A stretch of DNA of 64,000 nt, from contig NZ_SNXI01000001.1 in the NCBI RefSeq assembly GCF_004362895.1, positions 248,001 to 312,000 on the forward strand, given 5' to 3'. The notes under the pieces are model-generated. The model did not search any database, was not told the DNA's origin, and saw nothing but the letters and a program-made list of their open reading frames with translations. Both the position numbers and the translations under genes were made by a program. Position 1 is the first letter of the stretch, and every line of letters starts with the position of its first letter. Shown here one piece after another: positions 33,940 through 41,532 of this stretch. Origin of the DNA: Idiomarina aquatica. Lineage in GTDB: Bacteria > Pseudomonadota > Gammaproteobacteria > Enterobacterales > Alteromonadaceae.

Positions 33940-34311
33940 CTAACTTTCATCGGCGTCAACAAAATGCAATCTAAATGGCAATTGTCCATGGTTATTGGGA
34001 GCTTCATCAAAGTGGAAACCAAACTGCTCATAAAATTTGCGTAGTCTGGCGTTGTCTCTATCAGCAAGCCCACAGACCTCATGCACTCCTTTCAAATCAG
34101 CTAGATTAAGCAGAGTCTCTACCAGGTCACTCCCAATTCCGTATTGACGGTGAGCTTCATTAATAAATAAATCATCAATGTGCATAACCCCGTCTTCAAT
34201 CGTCCAGTTTAGGTACCCGAGCCTGATTGATGGTCCGTGCGCGCTGATAGTTTGTACATTAAAGCGACCGTGAAGGTCTGAAAACTCTCGATGTTTTACA
34301 ATGTATTGCAT
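33940..34311 (-). CDS. GNAT-family N-acetyltransferase
   Basis: 123-residue acetyltransferase-like protein. The acetyl-CoA loop region R-Q-Y-G-I-G-S-D-L matches the Q/R-x-x-G-x-G/A motif, followed by D-R-D-N-A-R-L-R-K-F-Y-E-Q-F-G-F, the typical C-terminal GNAT motif. It is compact compared with most GNATs (about 140-170 residues). First cargo gene inside the transposon's left end. Substrate cannot be read from sequence. Confidence 0.8.
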   Translation of the reverse strand: MQYIVKHREFSDLHGRFNVQTISAHGPSIRLGYLNWTIEDGVMHIDDLFINEAHRQYGIGSDLVETLLNLADLKGVHEVCGLADRDNARLRKFYEQFGFHFDEAPNNHGQLPFRLHFVDADES

Positions 34312-34645
34312 GCAATCAGCCTGTATTTTTTGTTAACAGCTAAAATTCACTTAGTAACGAATATACCATATGGTTTGCCGCAGTAACTATAAAGCGAACT
34401 GATCACCCAAGAACCGTGCTCTGATTCGTTAATCTGACAAACACGTTGGCTATAGATCGTGTTGCATTATCTTTGTCTTTGGCTTATAAATAAAAGGTTG
34501 CTCTTGGTAGGAGCCAGCCGCTCGTCGTTGCAAAGCTTATGAAGCACTACTTTATTTTTACTGTTACCACATTAGCTCAATATTTTATATCGGGCTTGTT
34601 GAGCGGTTGACGAGCGACGCTAGTAGACAAGCCGGGAGATAGAAA
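34312..34645. other. intergenic region, no gene seen
   Basis: 334 bp between the divergent GNAT and DUF5623 genes. It holds the promoters of both and an inverted pair CGCTCGTC (about 34521) and GACGAGCG (about 34610). The GGGAG before the ATG at 34646 is a good ribosome-binding site. I see no RNA gene or other coding region. Confidence 0.5.
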
Positions 34646-35366
34646 ATGTTGAACGAAACTATTCGCCCATCAACCATTGGTGGCATCAAGCGTCTTGCCA
34701 AGCAAATAAAAAAAGCGAAAAGCGTACCTCATCACGAAGCATTAGATATTGCTGCTCGAAATGCTTTTTTTGAAAACTTTGCACATGCACGTAACCAGCT
34801 CGAAAGCTCATCGACTCTCAAGTCGGGCTACCCATTATTTTTTACTAGCTATTGGTATGATCGGCAACGCCGCAAAACGGGTCGAGAAGTATTAGAAATT
34901 GAGCTTTCAATACCTTTACTCGAATTAGCCACTAAAAATGAATTGAAAATTGCCAATTCGCTGGGAAGGTTTAGGCTGGCTACGCCGGATCTTTTTGTCC
35001 ATGACGATGTTTGCTCCTCACAAGACGAAGCAATAGAGCTGATTTGTAAAGCGGTCAGAGTGTTAAGGTTTATCGAAGCCACGGGGTTAAAACCGAGCAG
35101 GGATCACACCGCGGCTTACCCGGATAGAGAGCATAACAACCGACTGCCTCAATCTGATCACGCCTCTCATTGGTATGATCCTGCTCTCGGGCAGTTTATC
35201 CTGGTTGATGAGCCTTATATTGATGCAATCGTTGATGGTAAACGAGCCGCATGGGCTAAAGAGCATAATTGGTACCTAAAGGCCTCAAAGTGGTCAGGTA
35301 TGTATTATGGGTATACGGATTTAATGGTTGATGGGGCACCTTCACCCCACCAACCTGATACCTCCC
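34646..35366 (+). pseudogene. DUF5623-like protein, 5' part (interrupted by ISL3 element)
   Basis: N-terminal about 240 residues of a protein I assign to DUF5623 (starts M-L-N-E-T-I-R-P-S-T-I-G-G-I-K-R-L-A-K), a family frequent on plasmids and integrative elements and of unknown function. The frame runs 32 bp into the ISL3 element and stops at 35398, and the sequence changes abruptly in base composition there. The C-terminal part resumes beyond the element (about 38190-38902). The family name is from memory and moderately certain; the split is clear. Confidence 0.65.
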
Positions 35367-36653
35367 TCAGATGGTTGATAGATCGACCCCGTAGTTGAGT
35401 TCCTCTGCGAAGTCCGGCAGTCCGTAACCGATGGTTTTCTTGTAGAACGGAGAGACCTTCGCAGTCGGGGCCTTCTTCTTGTGCTTCGTGGTGTAGAGCA
35501 TTCGTGCCCGCATCACCTCAAAGGAATAACCACGCCCTTCACGGTTCTTGTCCTTGGCCAATCGGTTGATGGACTCCGTGTAAGCGTTGGTGACGGGAAT
35601 ATCCGTCTCGAAGTAGATCATGATCTCTTCGCGCCAGTTACACACCGCCCTGACCAGATCGCTCCAGACTTCCTTCTGGCCCTTCGGGATGGTGGCTATC
35701 CATTCGTCCAGGGCGGCTTCTGCCTGGGGCCGTGTGGTAGCATTCCAGATGCCGTAGAAGCGCTCCTTGTGCTCGTAGGCGGCCAGCAGTTGCGGGAATG
35801 CGCCTGTCCAGGTCTCCATGATGAGGCGCTCCCGGTCTGAGACTTCGTGAGCGCGTTTCAGCAGGATTTTCCGGTCTCCCTTAAGGGTTCGGCTCTGTGA
35901 GGGCTTCAGCTCCTTTCTGAGGCCCTTGCGCACCTTCTCCAGCGCATCGTTGGCCATACGCACCACATGGAACTTATCGACCACGATGCGGGCCTGTGGC
36001 AGCACCGCCTTGACCGCTGCCCGGTAGGGGTTCCACATGTCCATGCTGACGATCTCGACCTTCTGCCGGTCTTTGAGCTTCATCAGGTAGTTGGTCACCG
36101 CGTCCTGACGGCGGGTGGCCAGCAGGTCGAGCAGGGTTCGCTCCTCGATGTTGGTCAGGATGCAGCGGTAGCGCTTGTTCAGGTACAGCTCATCGATGCC
36201 CAGAATGCGAGGCGTCTCGAAGCGGTGCCAGCGCCCCAGGAACTCGACGCGGGCGTTAAAGATATCGCGTACCGTCTTCTCGTCCAAGCCGGTCTGCGCC
36301 GCCACGAAGGTGTAGGGGTGGTTGAAGGATTCCTTCTCCACGTACTCATGCAGCCGCAGCGTCATGCGGAAGCCATCCACCATCTCCGGTAGCTGGGGCC
36401 TGAAGGTGGTCTTGCAGGCCCGGCAGGTGTACCGACGGCGGACCACCCAAAGGGTGACCCGCTTGCCGTGAATGGGCAGATCCCGATAAGGAACATCACG
36501 CTTACCGAACCGCACGAGCTCACCCATCACGCCGCAGTCCTCGCAGGCGATTGGATCAGGCGCGTCCACTTGGAAGTGCATGTCTTCGTCGGTGTGTCGG
36601 CAGTCCAGTACTTGGTATGTTGACAAGTGGATTATGTTGGCAGAACCGATCAC
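35367..36653 (-). CDS. ISL3-family transposase
   Basis: 428 residues. The N-terminal zinc-ribbon-like Cys pairs (C-E-D-C-G and Y-T-C-R-A-C), a helix-turn-helix, then the DDE domain: G-I-D-E-L near residue 161, D-K-F-H-V-V-R near 238, and N-A-Y-T-E-S-I-N-R near 368. Length and motifs match full-length ISL3 transposases, so it is probably functional. High G+C suggests an origin such as Pseudomonas relatives. A TetR gene ends 6 bp upstream. Confidence 0.93.
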   Translation of the reverse strand: MIGSANIIHLSTYQVLDCRHTDEDMHFQVDAPDPIACEDCGVMGELVRFGKRDVPYRDLPIHGKRVTLWVVRRRYTCRACKTTFRPQLPEMVDGFRMTLRLHEYVEKESFNHPYTFVAAQTGLDEKTVRDIFNARVEFLGRWHRFETPRILGIDELYLNKRYRCILTNIEERTLLDLLATRRQDAVTNYLMKLKDRQKVEIVSMDMWNPYRAAVKAVLPQARIVVDKFHVVRMANDALEKVRKGLRKELKPSQSRTLKGDRKILLKRAHEVSDRERLIMETWTGAFPQLLAAYEHKERFYGIWNATTRPQAEAALDEWIATIPKGQKEVWSDLVRAVCNWREEIMIYFETDIPVTNAYTESINRLAKDKNREGRGYSFEVMRARMLYTTKHKKKAPTAKVSPFYKKTIGYGLPDFAEELNYGVDLSTI

Positions 36654-36659
36654 AATCAG

Positions 36660-37220
36660 TCAGCCCCTCTTGCGCGTAGCATCGAGCAGACTTTCTCGTA
36701 TCTTTCCTATATTTGGAAGATTTATATCAGACAATGTTGCCATCCATAATCCATCAACAGTTAATCTTGTTATAGCTAAGTGATCATCCCCATCTGTCTG
36801 AAAATGTTTTCTTTGCATCTTGTTGAACCAGCTTGCCCAAATCGAACGAAGTTCTGATTCACCAATAGAAAGTACTGCTAAAGCCGTCCTTCTGTCATGC
36901 ATTCCATCCCACGCTGAAGCCATTGAAAATTCAATATATGCACGTGTAAATGATCCGTACTCTTCAGGATCCTCAGCCATGTGTTGCTCTAAGTCTCTTT
37001 CAACTGAAAAAAGTAAATCATTGAACATTGCCAGTATTAAATCTTTTTTACAGGGGAAGTGATGCAAGAACCCGCCCTTTGTAACCCCAGCCATTTCAGA
37101 TACACCCTGGACTGTCACTGCGGCCAAACCACGCTTGAGCGCAATAGAAACCCCTGCTTCTATAAGTTGCTTTTTTACAAGTTCTGGCTGTTTTTTCCTG
37201 CGATAGGATTCCATTGGCAC
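36660..37220 (-). CDS. TetR-family transcriptional regulator
   Basis: 186 residues. N-terminal TetR helix-turn-helix (about 15-60: I-E-A-G-V-S-I-A-L-K-R-G ... M-A-G-V-T-K-G-G-F-L-H-H-F), then a helical ligand-binding domain. It sits between the transposase gene and the DUF3817/export passenger genes on the same strand. It probably controls the export gene through the dyad at 38144-38161; that link is inference. Ligand unknown. Confidence 0.9.
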   Translation of the reverse strand: MPMESYRRKKQPELVKKQLIEAGVSIALKRGLAAVTVQGVSEMAGVTKGGFLHHFPCKKDLILAMFNDLLFSVERDLEQHMAEDPEEYGSFTRAYIEFSMASAWDGMHDRRTALAVLSIGESELRSIWASWFNKMQRKHFQTDGDDHLAITRLTVDGLWMATLSDINLPNIGKIRESLLDATRKRG

Positions 37221-37318
37221 CTCTTGGTATCTGTTAACTTTTTCTTCTTAATACGAAAATTAACGAAAATGTGGAGAGCTCGTGCCCCGTCCGCTGGTTA
37301 AACATGGGGATCGCTTGC

Positions 37319-37567
37319 CTACACAGTTTGCTGCGGCAGTCTATGCAGCAGGCGTCGGGTAGAAAGGATTGCAATAACTACGTAGAACAGGAATGCGGCG
37401 CCATGCAAACGCCCGAATAGCCATACACCGAGCTCGGTGGTCGCAGTTGCGTACTTTAGGAACATTCCGATCAGCAGGCCTGCCTATGTCAATCCTTCAA
37501 ACAGGCAAACGATAGCGAAAAGCCGTCCTATCCCTTCTAGCTTCTTTATTCGATGACATGATTTCAT
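37319..37567 (-). pseudogene. DUF3817 membrane protein with internal stop
   Basis: From ATG 37567 to TAG 37319 there are 83 codons in one frame, with a single internal TAG at codon 28 (37484-37486). The translation has R-L-F-A-I-V-C-L-F-E-G-L before the stop, then L-K-Y-A-T and G-R-L-H-G-A-A-F-L-F-Y-V-V after it, the DUF3817 pattern of two helices with a conserved W/R-x-H-G. The stop falls where the family has an aromatic residue. The gene is thus broken by one nonsense change, or suppressed. It is absent from simple open-frame scans because of the stop. Confidence 0.75.
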
Positions 37568-37626
37568 TTGTGATTTACCTATACTTCTGGCTTAAACTTT
37601 GGGTTAAAAAAATCAAAAACTTCGTG

Positions 37627-38112
37627 TCAACTCACAAACGGCAATGCTCGACCTTCGACGAAACTTGCAAGCCCCAAGTTAGCTAATATGGCAAATACAA
37701 GCGAGCATATTAATATCGAAGCCGAAAACCAGATAACAACATTTCTTCTATTAGCTCCCGAAGCTATAGCAAAAGCCGAAGCAGCGTGAACTCCAATCAA
37801 GAACGGCCCAAGGAAAGCTAAACCAGGCACGCCGAATCGCTCAAAAATCACTCGCTTTCGAGATTTTTCATCCGCGACATCATCAACACCCTCAGATGGT
37901 GCTTTTTTGCGCCAGCGCTTAATCCAGGATTTTATTTTCTCTCCAGCATAAATCACTGGCAACAAGGTAATAAGGTTGCCCGCAAAGCCAACTAACGCCG
38001 CAGGCAACCAAGGTAAGCCAGCTAATACACCCAACGGGACGGCTAGCCATACTTCAAGTACAGGTGTCGCAGCTCCTATGAATACGCCCAAGTACAGCAT
38101 TAACTCATTCAT
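37627..38112 (-). CDS. small multidrug export protein family (PF06695-type) membrane protein
   Basis: 161 residues with about four hydrophobic segments. V-L-E-V-W-L-A-V-P-L-G near residue 20, G-N-L-I-T-L-L-P-V near 46, a charged cytoplasmic loop (about 65-90), and G-V-P-G-L-A-F-L-G-P-F-L-I-G near 93 match the Sm_multidrug_ex family. Actual export activity of this family is poorly documented. First gene after the TetR-type dyad; probably regulated by the TetR protein encoded downstream. Confidence 0.8.
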   Translation of the reverse strand: MNELMLYLGVFIGAATPVLEVWLAVPLGVLAGLPWLPAALVGFAGNLITLLPVIYAGEKIKSWIKRWRKKAPSEGVDDVADEKSRKRVIFERFGVPGLAFLGPFLIGVHAASAFAIASGANRRNVVIWFSASILICSLVFAILANLGLASFVEGRALPFVS

Positions 38113-38143
38113 ATTTGATCTTTCTCGTCAAAAAAAACGAACA

Positions 38144-38161
38144 ATACCGTACGGACGGTAT
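38144..38161. promoter_or_regulatory. TetR-type operator dyad
   Basis: ATACCGT-ACGG-ACGGTAT: 7-bp perfect arms with a 4-bp centre, 32 bp upstream of the export gene start. Sequence and symmetry are typical of TetR operators. Confidence 0.7.
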
Positions 38162-38189
38162 GTTTGCAAGAGGAAATCCTTTCAAGCAA

Positions 38190-38902
38190 TCAGTTCTTCC
38201 GGTGTGGAGCAAGATCGAGCCGCGATGCACCTGACAAATCAACCAGATATTCCGGTTACCCTGTATTATCCAGGTATGTCGAGCCTGTTTATCGCAACAG
38301 ATGCATCGACAGGCTACGATATTAGTGCCTTAATGGCGAAAATTGACAACATCCCCTCTCCACTAACGAAAGACAATTGGGACGGTACATCCGCCAACGG
38401 CCATGAGACCTTTTTCAGCCCCCTTTGTATTACCCCTCAGGATAAGAAAAGAGCCGTCGCGAAAGGTACCATATACCGAGCGTCAGGGAGTAAAACGCGA
38501 CCCATGGTAAGTTGGGGCTCGTCGCATAACGAACGACGACCAAACGCCGTTATGCCGATTGAGTCTCATCAGTTTGTTGCACGACTGATAAAGGCTATTG
38601 AGCAGTCTGCTGCAAAGCCCATTGATGTTAATCGCCGGCTGTCATCGATCAAAAGTAAATTGGAAGATTGGTTCTTTTCTGAATATGAACAAGATATAAC
38701 TGATACGTTTGAGCTGTTCTACTATAGTGGTATCGATGACGATGATCCGCTTGTTTTGCAAGCCTCTTCGTCGAAAGGGGTTATTCACCTGCTGCAAGCG
38801 TTGAAAATAAGGTTATCGGAGTCTTATGTTGATTGCGAGCCGTTACGAAAAATGATGGGGAAAATTGACACGTCCATTAAGCTCACCTCCAGTCTTCAAT
38901 AA
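38190..38902 (+). pseudogene. DUF5623-like protein, 3' part
   Basis: C-terminal about 235 residues of the same protein as 34646-35366: L-F-I-A-T-D-A-S-T-G-Y-D-I, P-L-T-K-D-N-W-D-G and a helical C-terminus. The frame is open back to 37976, but residues before about 38190 are antisense to the export gene and have no similarity. Together with the 5' part it would make a protein of roughly 470-480 residues. The exact junction is uncertain by tens of bases. Confidence 0.6.
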
Positions 38903-39005
38903 CGATTATCGACAGAACGGTTTAGTTAAAGGCCGCTCACAACCAAACGTGGGTGGCGCTCTATCTACGAAGACAACTCACAACAATATTGTTCCAAAAC
39001 CCGGG

Positions 39006-40019
39006 CTATGACGGGCGCGGTTTTTGCGGCGTCTTGGTATTGAACCACTGTTCAATCATTGCTTTTTGCGTCTCGATAACCGCGTTAAGTTGCACTGACT
39101 CATGCTTTAATGCCTGTTTTTCTTTTGTGAGCTCCGTGAGCGACGTTTGTAAGCTCTCCTGTTTGTCGTGGGCACCTTGTAGTTCGCTCGTTACGCCTGC
39201 AAACCGGGCTTCCAGTCGGTCGTACTGTTGTTTTAACTCGGATAGCCGAGCTTCCGAACTTCGACTTTCCTGGTATACGGCATCGTAGTGTCTCTTAAGC
39301 TCCGCCAATTGAGTTTCGAGTTGAGTATTGCGTTGCGTCAGCTCTGAATAACTGTGCTGCCGTGCAGTCAAGGTTTGCTCCAGCTCAGCGACCTCACTTT
39401 GCAGCCCCTGAACGTCTCGCTCGTAGCGCCGCTGCTCGTGCTCTCGTTGCTCACGGACCGAATCGCGATAGTGATTTAATGCTTCCCGGGCTTGTGTGTG
39501 TTTTTCTTCCAGAGACGCAATACGATCATCTTTTTCAGACAGGCGTTGTTTCTGTGAGGACAGATCGGATTGGAGTCGCTCATTCTCAACTTCCAGCTGA
39601 TGGTTTATCTCTCGAAGTTGCTGCTGGTGCTGCTCGGCTTGTTGCAACGTTTGCATTAGCTCCTCAACATGCGTTTGCGTGGCCAGGAGCTCCTGACTTT
39701 GTTGCTCGAATCGCTCCTGCCAGGCATTCACCTGCTCGCTGTGCCGCTCCTCTTGCGCTTCCAGTGTCTGATTCGCCTCGGCTTTAAGGCGACTGGAGAG
39801 TTGGTTGACCAACGCGATAAGTTCATCACTCAACGACGCTGAGAGTGCCGTTTTGTCGTCATCGGTTTCCAACTCTTTTAAGTAACGGTGGATCGTTGTT
39901 TTTGAGCCGGTGTTGCCGAGTTCAATACGTACCGCATCAATCGACACTGATTCGCCCCGGGCGATTAACGCATTGCGCGCCTGCTCTACTGACTTTTTCG
40001 TAATACCGCCTCTGGCCAT
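39006..40019 (-). CDS. tnpT: TnpT-like cointegrate resolution protein (KfrA-type DNA-binding coiled coil)
   Basis: 337 residues. The N-terminal about 60 residues form a KfrA_N-type helix-turn-helix (M-A-R-G-G-I-T-K-K-S-V ... G-S-K-T-T-I-H-R-Y-L-K). Residues about 70-320 are an almost continuous Gln/Glu/Leu-rich coiled coil. In Tn4651-type transposons TnpT assists the tyrosine recombinase TnpS at the rst site and is divergent from it, exactly the layout here. KfrA-like plasmid proteins share this architecture, but context decides for TnpT. Confidence 0.87.
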   Translation of the reverse strand: MARGGITKKSVEQARNALIARGESVSIDAVRIELGNTGSKTTIHRYLKELETDDDKTALSASLSDELIALVNQLSSRLKAEANQTLEAQEERHSEQVNAWQERFEQQSQELLATQTHVEELMQTLQQAEQHQQQLREINHQLEVENERLQSDLSSQKQRLSEKDDRIASLEEKHTQAREALNHYRDSVREQREHEQRRYERDVQGLQSEVAELEQTLTARQHSYSELTQRNTQLETQLAELKRHYDAVYQESRSSEARLSELKQQYDRLEARFAGVTSELQGAHDKQESLQTSLTELTKEKQALKHESVQLNAVIETQKAMIEQWFNTKTPQKPRPS

Positions 40020-40039
40020 TATAGTTTCCCCGCAATTTC

Positions 40040-40075
40040 ATACTGTAGTATGTACTATGTATTTACATACTAAAC
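40040..40075. promoter_or_regulatory. repeated CATAC/GTATG dyads upstream of tnpT (candidate TnpT sites)
   Basis: Between tnpT and tnpS the sequence has CATAC-TGTA-GTATG followed by further TACTATG and ACATACTA elements, giving overlapping inverted repeats just upstream of the tnpT start. This fits an autoregulatory or accessory site for the KfrA-like protein; binding is inferred. Confidence 0.5.
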
Positions 40076-40162
40076 GATATTTTTATTTTGTCTAATTTTA
40101 AGTGTTTTTAAGAATAGATAATCTGAAATTATGATGGGTTAGACTGTTTCTTATTGATTTAT

Positions 40163-40197
40163 CGGCTATTCTGATACGTAATAAACGAGAATAAGCG
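40163..40197. other. candidate rst recombination core between tnpT and tnpS
   Basis: Inverted arms GGCTATTCT / AGAATAAGC flank a 15-bp AT-rich spacer. It lies in the 244-bp divergent region between the recombinase and its helper, where Tn4651-type elements keep their resolution site. The arrangement fits a tyrosine-recombinase crossover site, though spacers are commonly 6-8 bp, so the exact crossover may be smaller. Confidence 0.45.
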
Positions 40198-40263
40198 ACT
40201 AAGCAGTACAGAGCACCGATGGTCAAACTGAGCCGTCAACTGTACTGAGCGAATGAGGACGCC

Positions 40264-41508
40264 ATGAGTAATTTGGATCGCTATCTGCACGCTGCAACCC
40301 GGGAGAATACCCGGCGCAGTTATCAGTCGGCCATAGAGCACTTCGAGGCGCACTGGGGTGGTCGGCTGCCGGCGACGAGCGACCAAATCGCCCGATATCT
40401 GTCGGATCATGCCGGTGTGTTGGCGCACAATACGCTGAAGTTACGGCTGGCCGCGCTGGGACAATGGCATCAGTCTCAGGGATTTGTCGATCCCACCAAG
40501 TCGCCGTTGGTTCGTAAGGTGTTAAAAGGGATCCGCGAATTGCATCCGGCTCGTGTTAAGCAGGCTCGGCCCATGCAACTCGAAGCCCTGGAGCAAACCT
40601 GTGATTGGTTAGACCGTTGTCGCCAGGCAGTATCAACCATCAATGCCACGGCTCTCCGGGCCAGCCGGGATAAAGCGCTGCTGCTCATTGGATTTTGGCG
40701 AGGTTTCCGCAGTGATGAGATCGTCCGATTACGTATAGAGAACATTGATTTGGCGCCGGGTGAAGGCTTGTCGATCTACTTACCCCGCAGTAAATCCGAC
40801 AGAAACAATCAGGGTCAGGCCTACCGTACACCGGCGTTGTCGAAACTCTGTCCAGTTCAAGCCTATCAGGATTGGTTAAACGATGCGGAGATCACTGAAG
40901 GCCCTGTGTTTCGGGGGATCAATCGATGGGGGCAAATGGCTTCGTTGCCCTTGAGTCCGACAAGTGTCTTACCCGTATTACGGCAACGCCTAAAAGAAGC
41001 GGGTGTGTTAGAGGCCGAGCAGTACAGCAGCCATTCTCTGCGACGCGGATTTGCCAACTGGGCGACCCAGCAAGGTTGGTCGCTGAATGAGTTGATGGAG
41101 TATGTCGGGTGGCGTGATATTCAGTCAGCCGTGCGGTATTTGGAGGCCTCTACTCCCTTTGAAACCATGCCATCCAATGCTGAAATTGTGCACCAGAATA
41201 TGAGACTGACCGAAGCCACTCCCATTGTACTTACAGTTGAACTGCGCTTATTAAAACTTGATCACAAAACACGAGCAGAGCGAACCGTTCAAAAACGTCT
41301 CGAGCGGTTCGGCTTAAAGGCCTTCAGTGAGAACGTGGAGCAGATAGAGCCGCATGGTTATCGATTACAGTTGGCACCCGGGCATCAATCGGAGCTCGAT
41401 ACGGTGGTCGAAGAGCTACTGGATCGGCTGCATAGCATTGCCAGTGACGAGCGTTATTATCTGGAAGCGATGATCCGCGAGCCGGAAACGCAGCGCCAAT
41501 GGGAATAA
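40264..41508 (+). CDS. tnpS: TnpS-like tyrosine recombinase with C-terminal extension
   Basis: 414 residues. An N-terminal SAM-like core-binding domain (about 1-100), then the catalytic domain with R149 in F-W-R-G-F-R-S-D-E-I, K177, H257-S-L-R260, W283 in G-W-R-D (replacing the usual His) and nucleophile Y292 in A-V-R-Y-L-E. Residues about 314-414 form an extra basic/acidic domain beyond the usual end of such recombinases. It resolves Tn3-type cointegrates at a site upstream of the gene in the Tn4651 group. Divergent from tnpT and 24 bp before tnpA. Confidence 0.9.
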   Translation: MSNLDRYLHAATRENTRRSYQSAIEHFEAHWGGRLPATSDQIARYLSDHAGVLAHNTLKLRLAALGQWHQSQGFVDPTKSPLVRKVLKGIRELHPARVKQARPMQLEALEQTCDWLDRCRQAVSTINATALRASRDKALLLIGFWRGFRSDEIVRLRIENIDLAPGEGLSIYLPRSKSDRNNQGQAYRTPALSKLCPVQAYQDWLNDAEITEGPVFRGINRWGQMASLPLSPTSVLPVLRQRLKEAGVLEAEQYSSHSLRRGFANWATQQGWSLNELMEYVGWRDIQSAVRYLEASTPFETMPSNAEIVHQNMRLTEATPIVLTVELRLLKLDHKTRAERTVQKRLERFGLKAFSENVEQIEPHGYRLQLAPGHQSELDTVVEELLDRLHSIASDERYYLEAMIREPETQRQWE

Positions 41509-41532
41509 CACAATGACAGGCGATACCGTTCC

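Larger units (their letters stand above)
35360..38190 (-). mobile_element. ISL3-family element with passenger genes
   Basis: Contains an ISL3 transposase, a TetR regulator, a broken DUF3817 gene and a small multidrug export gene, all on the minus strand, inside a DUF5623-like gene. ISL3 elements of the ISPpu12 type are known to carry passenger genes. The transposase part is clearly richer in G+C than the flanks. I could not pin the inverted repeats or the expected 8-bp duplication, so both boundaries are approximate (within about 40 bp). Confidence 0.72.

Noticed and set aside
34631-34640. AAGCCGGGAGAT before the DUF5623 gene as a terminal-repeat remnant
   Set aside because: The match is short and the GGGAG is simply the ribosome-binding site.
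35481-36392. Plus-strand ORFs antisense to the ISL3 transposase
   Set aside because: High-GC shadow frames without ribosome-binding sites or family features; the transposase frame is convincing.
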